64,000 nt of DNA from Linyphia triangularis (Eukaryota > Arthropoda > Arachnida > Araneae > Linyphiidae): contig OZ021730.1 of assembly GCA_963978545.1 (NCBI GenBank), positions 3,636,201 to 3,700,200 of the forward strand. The letters are read 5' to 3'. The number at the start of each line of letters is the position of its first letter. Within the stretch, counting starts at the first letter, position 1. Shown here piece by piece: positions 50,401-61,800 of this stretch. The notes under the pieces were generated by a model. The model was not told the origin of the DNA. It searched no databases and saw nothing but the letters and a program-made list of their open reading frames with translations. The translations under genes and the position numbers were made by a program.

Positions 50401-53400
50401 GATAGATATTTGGAGAACTTTCCAGATCGTAGTCGAAAAGTCCTATACATGTACATGGGACACATGTACCGAAAATGTCGCAAAGTTTGGCGACATTTGG
50501 CGATTTCTCACCAAATTTGGCGACAAAAATTAGTCGCCAGAACTGTCGCCAACTTGGCTCTATCTCGCCAATTTGGCGAGATTCCCATTACCATAATGTT
50601 AAATGCCCTGCTCCTTAAAACTCGCTTCCCAGAGTTACCTCTGTAAAACTCGTTATCAAGTATCAAGAGGCTCACTGCAGGGAAGCCAAACTAACGATGA
50701 ACTATTGCACTGCCTTAAGTGAAATGTACATAAATTTTACTATTTACAAAATTAACACTACGAAATATTTACAAATATACAAAAATTCGTAACAGTATCA
50801 TTGATGGGAGTGTCATTTCCATTACCTGGAACACAGTGAGCAGCGCCTGCACGAAGGAGTCGAAGTTGTGCCTCGGTTTCTCCTCCAGCTCCTTGTAGTT
50901 GAACCTCCCCCCGAACACTTGCATTCCCAGCAAGGCGAAGATCATGATGAAGAGGAAGAGCAACAGCAACAGGGACGCAATGGAGCGAACAGAGTTGATC
51001 AGGGATGCCACCAGGTTGCACAGGGAGGTCCAGTACCTACAAACATTAAGGAGAAAACTTATTGAAAGGGCAATTTGAACAATTTTTTTTTTTTTTAAAG
51101 TGATGTTGGTTTATATTTATGAAGAATTTCTTTTTGATTCCAAATATTTAAACAAAAGTTCTTTGAAAAAATTAGTTCTTTAAATATTAAGGGGGCCTGG
51201 GACTAAAAATTCTAAAATCTTTATTTTTAGAATTTTTTTTTTTTTTTTTGAAATTTTTTTATGCAGTAATGTATTGTACTATGAAACTTAAAAAACTATT
51301 TTGAATCTTCAAATTTAAAAAATATTTTTTTAAAAATTAAAAAACTTCAAAATTTTGATATTTCCTAAATTTGATGCATCTTAAAAAACTTTTAAAAAAT
51401 CATCTTATTTTTGCATAAAAAATCTTCTTATAATTCATATAAATAATTGCTTTATGATTTTTCAATAAAGTAATTAAAAAAAAGTTTCAAAATATTTTGT
51501 GCAAAAACTATTAAAATTCATTGTTATACCATACTTCATAAACTTTAAAAAAAAAAGTTAAATAAAAAAACTTAATTCCTGAAGACATACAAAAGAAACA
51601 TACATGAAAAATAATTGGACTAGAAATGGAAAATGACATAGGTCCACAAAAAAAGAAAATTTTCAGGAGAGCCGAAAAATGAAAAAGACTCGCATCTGCT
51701 ATTTGGGGCGTTCTCCATTTCACTCTTTCGGGTTCATAGCCTAACTTCCTTACGTTTAGTTCTTAATATTATTGCTATTTTTATTGCACTTGGGACGTTC
51801 TCCACTTCACTTCGCATGGCACATACAACCAGCGTGATCTTTTGACAGATTTTTGAACTATTACTACTGGAGTTCACACTTTGGGAGTTCTCCACTTTGT
51901 CTTAAAGAAATTTTTCTGTAAAAAAACGATTTTCGATTTTTTTTAGGTACTTGGGTCGTTTTCTATTTCTAGTCCTCAATTGTGGAAAGATTCATCGATT
52001 CATAACAGGTAGTTTTTCAGTTATATCAATTTAAACTCAAAAAAGAAATAAAAACCATCCCTGAGAAAAACTGTTTCGAAGTTTCAAGATAGCATGTCTG
52101 AGATACAGTTGTCATGTAACAAAAACTTAAATATTTCAAGTTCTACTAATAATAGAAACAAAATTCTTATACCATTATTCAAAAATAATTTATTATTTTT
52201 TCAATAATAAAAATTCTTTTGAGAATTTAAAAAAAGAAAAGAAATTGCATCGAAAGCCTATCCGATCGCAGTCCAATCAAAACGATCCGCTACGGCTGTG
52301 ACATCACCATATCCTTCAATTTCTATGGTTATTGTGAAATTTTGCCAAATTTTTGGTGTGTGTTTGGTAGACAATTGCTATATCCTGTACCGATTGGCAT
52401 GATTTGCGAGAAGCTTGCAAAACTGGTTTCCGCTGCTGCGTTTCAAGCCAAGTTGTTTCAGATGAAGTGACGTCACACTCGCTTCAAGCCGAATGTGTCG
52501 TTTTTCTAGCCAAAACTAACAAGTGAATTTAGGTTGCAAATTAAAAAAAAAAAGAAAAAGTGCAGTGAGCAGAAATTTTTGTGTTTATGGCCTTTTCGAA
52601 ACCTTTAGAATTGAATAAAAGAAAAATTTTAAAAATGCGAGAATTGTTAATTGTGAAGCCATTTTTCTGCACCTTTTTTATCATACATTAGTTTATTAAT
52701 ATTATAAAGGTGAGAAAAATATTTTAGTTTTTAAAAAAGTAACAAGTATTTAAAGTTTTAAAATAGCCCATACAGGGTAGAGTTAAAATAAGATACAGAT
52801 TCTGTGCCTAGTACTGTTAACATAAAACCATGCCAAATTATAGCAACCATAGGCAGTTAATTTATCATTAAAAAATGGTGGGGTGGCCATTTTTAGCAAA
52901 AATCCCCTTGGCATAGAATCTGTACCGGACTTGGAATTTTATCTTGATTTATGGTTTGAAATCTGAATGATAATATTTTTTTACTGTGCTTTCAATTATT
53001 AAAATTTAAATATTAGAATAATGTTTGAGATTTTAATTGAAACCTAATATCTCTACATGAAAATGTTGGAATAATTGCTTGCTCACTGTCAAAAAGGTAT
53101 GTTCATGTTATTAATATAACCAACTCTTTATATTGTCCTTTATAAAAGGAATGTTCAAAAATGATCAAGCAATATTTTTTCATCTTTTCATGAAATACCA
53201 ATATTTTTCAAATTAACAAGAAAACAAATACACTTTAAACCTGAGCAAAAAGTGGACTGCTTTTACCTTTTTATCTTGAAAAATACACATGAAAGCATTA
53301 AAATAGGAAAACCTAAGAGGATTATGATATTTCAATTTCGTTTTTTATTTTTAAATAAAATATATTTCTGGAAAAAGTTAAGATGCAAAAAGTTTGCAGT

Positions 53401-56400
53401 GTTCTCAAAACTGCACATATTTCAAGTTTCTTTGAAGAAAACTTCACAATTTAAATTATGAAAAACGGCGCAAGAACAACTAAGTAAAAACAGATAAACA
53501 AAGAAAAAAACGCAAACGATCCTAAATTATACTTTCTGGTTGTGAATAACAATGAATAATTATAGTATTTATTTAGTGACGTCATTTTTCTTTACAAAGG
53601 TTTAAAAAAATTATTGCGAAATTGGCTCATTGCCACTTGTAGGAACGAATTTAACATTAAATATTCCATATAGCGAAGGAATTTTGATTGATTGTCCAAC
53701 TGTTAACAGTTTTTGTGCCTAAAAAACATTAAAGCGAATATTTTGCTCCGAATTTATTAACGAAAAAGGAAATTCGCATGTAACAAGGGGCATATTTATC
53801 AATATAAAGCCTTTAAGGAGAGTTGAAAACCGGTTCTAGGACATTCCAGCTGGGTAGAAGACTGTCTTGTAAAGTATAGGTGGGTTGGCTGTATGGATTT
53901 TAATGGCAAAGGGCCAAGCGATTGGCTAACTGAGCTATAATATAGGTGTCAGTGAGAATCTGTGACTGTATTGCAATTAAAATGCAATTAAACAAATTTC
54001 AATCGATTTCTAAATATATTTTAGATATTCTGAAGTATTTTTACACTTAGTTAAATTTGTAAATTTTATTTATAAATGGCTCTTAATGATAAAATTTCGA
54101 AGAAATAGAGGTGGAAAAAGATGATTTCGGCGTGATTTGGGATCTTATCGAAGCGCATAATCGGTTCTATGATGTCACGCGTTCCTCGGTTGGTTGGTTG
54201 TTTTCAGATTATCTGGCGCCGTCAGCAACACGAGGGCTATAATGCGCCGAAACATTCGTCATTTGACAAGCCAACATACATTTACAAACACCCATGCCTA
54301 ATACTGGACTCGAACCCGCAACCTCGCGGTCTAGAAGCTAGCACGCTAACCACTATACCGTCTGGTCGGCCTCGCGTTCCTCGAGTATTGACATTACGCG
54401 CAGGAGTTATTAGGAACAGGATTGCATCGAATGACAACACTTGTGACTTATTAAAGCCGGATTTACACGATACCAGTCAGGATTCCAGTTTAGATCGCCA
54501 GTCTGCTACGTCACCTGACTACTGGTGCCAGTAACATTATCTATTTACAGCTTTTTGCTTTGATGTTGTTTTTGTCGAGGTACCGGCGCTCCGGTGGAGC
54601 GTTCACCTCTTCATATCAGTTGAACTGCTAGGCATAGAATTGGAAAAATCTAAAATGAAGCAAAATTAGCAAGTAGGTACAGTAAAGGTGGGGGAACAAA
54701 CGTGAAGACAAGTCAACACGTCTGCTCCCATAGAAGCGAAGGTGTGGAATGAACGTCGATCGTCAGGAGTCTGGTTATATGGTCTTCAAGCAGGCAACCT
54801 CCAATGGGGAGGCAGGGATCCGTCAGTGGGAGGAGTCAGTTGCTGGGTGGAGTAGATCATCGCGATGAGGCTGGAGTGGATTTGGTAATCTTTGGTGTGA
54901 ACTTCACTGGAAATGTAAAAGGCTCGTTCTTCAAGTCTTTAATACGGAGCATCTGCACATCGTCCGAGACAGGAATTAACATCTCCAACAAGTGCTTTCT
55001 GCAGTCTTTGGCGTTGAGAACCTTGCTATAAACAATAGCGTGAATGCATTCTAGCAGATTCATGTTGTAATCGTGAACACGACTGAATTCAGAGCTCAAA
55101 TGGACATTGGTCCACTCGTCAACCATATATCACTCTTTGTGGTTTGGCATTCTGGGTCAGTGGTGAGGCTAAGATTTTGTGAGGTTTGGCAGGCAACTTC
55201 TGCATAACTCGGCTTTGTGAGCTTGCGTAATTGGAGTGACCTAAGTAGAAAATGCTTAAATGCTTTCTTGTCAGTACAGGAGGAGCAGGAGTGGAAGGAA
55301 TATAGTAGCCCTCTTGACAAACGAGCCTCACTCTTCTCTCTTAATCAGTTTCCTGCGAACAGAGCAAGCCATGGAGGAGCTGCAATGCTTTTGTTTGCAG
55401 TTGACGCAGGTCTTTTTTCTCCCTACTTATCTGTACAATTGAGGATAAGGTGATGGCCCGCGCAGTGGTGACATCTACAATCAGCAGTCAAATGGCTGCC
55501 CCAAGCTATGCAATTGAAACATTGTCGGGGGTCATTTTTCTACTTTCCTCTTAGTGGCTCTATCTCAATGTGGAGAGAAGCGTATCCCAAGAGAGAACAA
55601 TATCTCTATTGATGGTAGAAGGAATTCCAATATGAAAAGAGGCATCTTGACCCGCTTTCCTCCGCTTCATTTGGGATATGGAAATCGGGGAAAGTCAGGT
55701 TTCTCAGACCCGATCCATTCTGAAATTTCCTCAATAGTGGCGGTACTGGCAAGTCCCTTAACTACGACTTTAAATGAAGTTCGTTGGTTAGGTTTTTGCA
55801 TATAGAAGGGACTTTCTTGGTCTTTCAGTACCTGAAGGGTCATTTTTTCAACAAGCTCAGTAGCTGGGGTAATTTCATAGTGATCCCTCACGACCCTGGC
55901 GCGCAGAGTGCCATTATGCTCAAGAAGCGACATGTGCAGCTCCTTTCTGTTCAGGTCGCCCTGTAAGTACATCGAAGTGGGCTCAAAGAGGAGGCAAGGA
56001 ACTGGAAACTTTGATCATCCAATCACGTGCGCTCTCTAGTAATCACCGGCAGACGTTGGTTGGTTGATTGTTTTCAGATTATCTGGCGCCATCAGCATCA
56101 CGAAGGCTATAATGCGCCGAAACATTCGTCATTTGACAAGCCAACATACATTTACAAACACCCATGCCTAACACGGGACTCGAACCCGCAACCTCGAGGT
56201 CTAGAAGCTAGCACGCTAACCACTATAGCGTTGGTAGGCCGTAATCACAGGCCGACGACGCAGCGGTCGCTTAGCCGACGTCACAGAACTGGTGATTCAA
56301 ATTGGAAAGCTAACTGGTAGACTGTAAATCCGGCTTTACAATCAACCACAACACATCTTTAAAAAACGAATTCGAATTTCCAAATTCTATTAGCCAATTA

Positions 56401-58847
56401 CGATGCATGTTTTGTGCATTCTCGCGCAAAGAAATTGGCCTTGATGTCGTCAAAAACCTCTTCGTCTAGGAACGCGGCAGTGTTCTTTCTCATAACGTCT
56501 AGTTGTTTTCTGGAAGATATGCGAAACCTTTTGACGCGTAATTGGTTTTTGTAGTCGATTTCAACCCTTACAGAACAATATAATGAGAATATTATATATA
56601 ATAGATCTGTCCATCCAACCGTCTTAACATTCCTGAATTCACGTTAAGCAGTAAGTCCCCTACTTATTAGCCACTATTGTGTGTGCATAAGAATTAGTTT
56701 GATGCAGGGCTTATAATTTTGGAAATGAGGAATAAAAGGAATACGCACTTGGTGACCTTGAATATCCTGAGCAGTCGCACGCATCTCAACACAGAGACTC
56801 CTAAGGGCGGCATGACGTCAGTGTAGAGCAGCGCCATCTCGAGGATGGATGAGATGACGACGAAGCAATCGAATCGGTTGAAAAGGCTCACAAAGTAGCC
56901 CTGGAACCCGAGGCTGTACATCTTGAGGAACATCTCGGCGGTGAACAGCGCCACGAAACCAATGTTGCACCACTCTGGCGGAAGAAAGAGGAATCATTTC
57001 AAGCTGTTACTGCATTTTCAATCTTATTTATAATGAAGATCTACTTCTCAAACATGGGCGCCTGCAGGGTTACTTTCAGGGGAGTGCAGTTCGCTAACTA
57101 AGGTGTGAAAGGTGATTAGATTTTATTTCAAACATGATTTTTCAATTGGGTTTCAAAGTGAAATGTTAAAATATAGTTATGTAATAAATTTTGTACCATT
57201 CAATTCAATTTGCAATCATTCTTACCGCTTTTACCCACTTTACATTTAATTTTCAAATTCCAGGGGGCTGCAGGAATCAGTCATTGTCTCCGGGAACATG
57301 GACGCCATTAGGAGGGTGCAAGGAGGTGCACTTGCAACCCTCCGGCGCCTATGTTCCCACAGGCAACAAACAGCCTTGGCTAGGCAACAACAAAGCCTAG
57401 GATTGTGACCACTAAACTGTGGAGACACAAAATTTTCAAAGATGTCGCAGTTAAATTGAACCGTGTGTTCTTTTTTTAATATTTTCAAATATGTGATGAA
57501 CTTAAATAAACTAGAACCTTAAACTGATTTGGTTGGTTGTTTTCAGATTATCTGGCGCCGTCAGCATCACGAGGGATATAATGCGCCGCAACATTCGTCA
57601 TTTGACAAGCCAACATACATTTACAAGCACCCATGCCTAACAAGGGACTCGAACCCGCAACCTCGCAGTCTAGAAGCCAGCACGCTGACCGCTATACCGT
57701 TTGGTCGGCCTTTAAACTGATTTAAAGCAGCAGTTAAAATCTCGATAAAACATGAGTTAAATTTTCAAGTGAAGTATATTTTGATTGATTTTTGCTGTAA
57801 GACTTTGAGAAATGGTTTTCAAGAAACTTGCAGACAAAAGACAAAAATCCTTCCAGCAAACACTTAATAAATATTGGGGTGCCATCTCTACATTTTTTTT
57901 TACATGGGCCCGAAAACATGACGTGCTTTAGGTTCCAAGTGATGCAAAGTCAGGCCTTTCCCAAAGATAAAGGACATCTCCATTTTTTACTTTCAATTAC
58001 CCATACGTTTACATAGGGTAATGAAAGTATAGCATTCGGTCAAAAAAAAAAAATTCGGTGTTTTTTGCATTTCTCTACGTTTTGGAACACCCTGATTTAA
58101 AAAAAAAAAATGGTCATGAAAAAATGCATGTCTGTGTGTACTTGGTCAACATAACTCCCGAATAAATTGACTTGCGACATTCAAATTTGGTATGCGGGTT
58201 GGTGATGGTGGCCATGGAACCTACCCTTAAGAGTTTCGTCAAAATCGCGCATGAGATTGAAATCATGAAAAATCAAGTTTTTCATTAATTGCTAAAAAAC
58301 GGCTCTAACGATTTTGATTAAAATCTCTCTGTTAATGCCTCTTAAAGTGTTCTAGAATTTCCCAACCTCTGAAATTCCCGTAGAAATACGATAGTAGCGT
58401 AAAAAGTTGAAAAACGAGTGTCTTTAACACAGTGTTCTTTGCAATTGAGCATCATCCTTCAACGATTAATTTTTATCTGTTCTGTTTCACGTACAAGACA
58501 ATGTAATGTCTATCGAATAACATCGTCAATTTCGCCATCTTGGCGGCTTTTTATTTTATGCCCATGTAAAAATGTTTGCCAAAATATCACCAAACTGTCC
58601 ATTATTATTTCAAATCATTTTTGTAACAAACAATATCCTTCCTAAAATGGAATGAGCAAAACTGTACTACATACTCTAAGATCGGGTCTAACTAGTCTCA
58701 AATAAATAAATAAAATCATATAACTAGATTTAGGTGAGATAGTCTTTCGGATCTAGCCTTACAGCTTCTTATAAGATTTTTTTTTCTTTCTCTACTGATT
58801 TTTAAGTGTCTGTATGATTCTTCTATACAGTTACCCCTGCCTTATAA

Positions 58848-58890
<43 letters not shown>

Positions 58891-61800
58891 ATAAGGCAGG
58901 GGTAACTGTATAGAAGAATCATGGCAAAATTTTCAAATAACCAACATTTCTATACACCCCACATAATTTTCAGATTTTTTTCACTGCTACAAATATTAGT
59001 ACCTTTCACCACTTTTCTAGTTTAATCTAGCGAAACTGTGAGATTTCACCAGAAAAGTGGTTTCCCCTAATTCGAACTACTTTCTCGATTTGATGACTTT
59101 CACCAAAATTCGCTGAAATGTAGGATCATCCCATCATGCATTGCAGTCGGGCTCGCAAAACAAGATGGCCGACACTCGTCAACGGTTATTTCGAATAGCA
59201 TTGGATTTCAGTTGTGAGAAAACTGACTGCTGTTGAACAAACATGAAAATGGCTGAACACCAATCTCACCTTGAAAGCTGTCCAGCCACTTTGGCTGCTT
59301 GTGATGTTCCGAGGCCAGGGTCATCGTGTTGAGGAATACGAGGAGGATGACCAGCCAATAGAATCCCTGCGATTTCACCAGCTTCCGACACCATCTTCGT
59401 ATCCGTCGGTTGTGACGATCAAACTGCTGTCTGTTGCCAAACGAGAAAAGATAATATTTGCTTTTTCTCAAGAAGAATATACTCAACTCAAACTACAACT
59501 TTTGGATAGAATACAAGCGATTTCTGGACCCGTCCTCGACGGCCGCTAAATATCGGTCTCAATGAATCGGTCTAAGACCTCAATGTCCTAATCGTTGGTG
59601 TGGTGGGGTCGGAGAGAGGGGTTTACACTAGAAGATTGCAGTCTCGTATTCTTCTAGATGCTCAAATTCCTGAGATGTATATGGCTGCGTTAAGCACTTA
59701 ACAAGTGGCAGAAATAGACAGTCGGAACTTTCAAAACAATCAATCGATTTCTGCTCTGCAAGCAAATAAAGCTAATTGGTTGGTTTGTACTCTCAACGAC
59801 CTATTTTTATGCACAATGGCGGCTAATCAGGCCGGGATCTACAGCTTAACGTGGATTCCGAACCATAAAACGAACATCCATGCTTAATCTAGGATTCGAT
59901 GACGGAACCTTTGGCATGAGAGGCCAGAGCGCTAACGACACAGCTATCAGGTGGGCATAGAGCCAATTGAATACTTCCTTTGTAATGGATTGCCCATGGT
60001 TACAAACATATTCTAACTAATGTGGATAGATGGGAATGGTGATGTTAAGCCTCTACTTCGGCTTCAAACCAATAATCAAGCATGCAACTATCCAGAAGTT
60101 GTAGTTGAGAGGTCAGTGGAAGAATACACTGATTCAATCTTATTTTACATTGATTCAATTCATAAAATGTTTTTTTAAAAAAATCTTACTTCTTCACTTC
60201 CCACCAGGAGGGTTGCACAATATTCTCCTGACTTCCGCTGTCCCCTTCAAGTTTGTCGGCCTCGGGTTCTAGAATGAAGAATAAATCAATCATTTTCCGA
60301 ATTCTTATATTAATTAAATATCTGGGTTGAAATATAGCATACAGTATGATAGAAAGTTGGAATATTTTATAATTCTATCATACCGTATACATTATTTCAG
60401 GCAAAAAAACTTCAGTATTGATAATGTTATGAATTTTTCCACTGAGGTTCCACTTTTTCCATGACGGCACAGTTTTTACGGTATAAAAATATTTATTCTC
60501 TCTTCAGAAAACTCACAAAATTTATTCAAAGGCAACAGTGTAAGCACTCTCAAGCTTCAACAAAAACAACTTCGAATACAGCGATTATACAAGCTAACTC
60601 CAATAGGTAAACAAAGCCAACTGCTTTCATCGAAGTCCGAAGTCGATCTGAAAACTTTCCCGATCTACGGTCTTTTAAATATCAGGCGCGTGAGAATATT
60701 CGCGAAATTTCCAGCCAATTCGTCGGAAAAGAAACGTCTCGAAATTTCTGGGTTGCATTAGGCGATGCCACCATTTTCTAACCTGTATAATCGCTGTTAA
60801 AAAATAAAATAAGATAAAAATTAAATTTTAAAATAATACGTCACTATTTACACTATATACAGACAATTTGTGCAACAATAACAATTCCTTCCTCTTGATA
60901 TATCTAAAGTGGCAGAGATTTCTAGGGTTAAAATAGGTGTGATCCGGCTTTGCTCGTTTCATATTGGTTCAGTATATTGTAAGCTATGAGAAGGATCTCT
61001 TATATACCCCCGATTCTTGATTTAACCACACAATAGTGGAATAATATTGTGTTCAGATAATCTGGATAAGTCTGTGGCATTGGACTTACCACATCCCCTG
61101 TCAAACATGTGATACCAAAAAGTTTAAGGGTCGGTCCCTAATGTGTTAAGAAAACAGTTTCGAAATTGTTCAGCAGCTGTGAAGATATATATCCCTTTTC
61201 GATCCCTAGTCTTGATATCATGATATCGTAACCACTAAACATAGGAATTAAATTGTGTTCCTGAGAATCTAGATTAGTCAAGTCCCCTATAGATAAAACC
61301 TAAGGCCGATGTGCAGTTTACCCTAGGTTTAAGGGGGTCCAGTACCGAAATTTCTTCAAAAATCCCAAATTTTTTTTCTGATTTTAAAAAATAGTTCATA
61401 CATTCCTGAAGAGAATGATGTTTTTATCTTATTCCTCCGGTGATTAGAACGTCACAAAATTACATGTGATTTAAACATCACTAATGGGCGTAACACCTTG
61501 AAGCGTCTGCTTAAAGTGCGTTTTTCGAGCACTAGCATATTCAAATCGATATATCTCCAGAACCATTAACAATTGGCTATTCAAATTTTTGGAGCAATTA
61601 ATTTATATAGTTTTAAATATTTTGTCTTCGCAGAATTTTATTTTTTTAATTCTGTTTTAAAATATAACATTTAGCGTAAAAGATAACATAAAAAAAAGCA
61701 AAAATTTCAATATTTTAACTTTGAGAATTTTTTCAATTTATTTTAATTCACCTATAGAAATTCTGTGAAGATAAAATTTTCTTTTTATAATTATGTATTA

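Larger units (their letters stand above)
54456..56338. mobile_element. DNA element with AAAGCCGGATTTACA ends enclosing a gag relict
   Basis: AAAGCCGGATTTACACGATA at the left is mirrored by TGTAAATCCGGCTTT at the right; the similarity extends about 60 bp on each arm (CCAGT...CAGT...GACGTCAC). Between the arms lie an ORF1 relict and a SINE. Superfamily not known. Confidence 0.6.

Noticed and set aside
54301..54372. Genuine tRNA gene on the minus strand
   Set aside because: Boxes A and B are present but the acceptor stem does not close. The same sequence recurs six times with target duplications and a common tail, so it is a SINE head.
59271..59549. Plus frame of 92 codons across exon 3
   Set aside because: Antisense to the IIS1 exon; the minus strand encodes the conserved helix.
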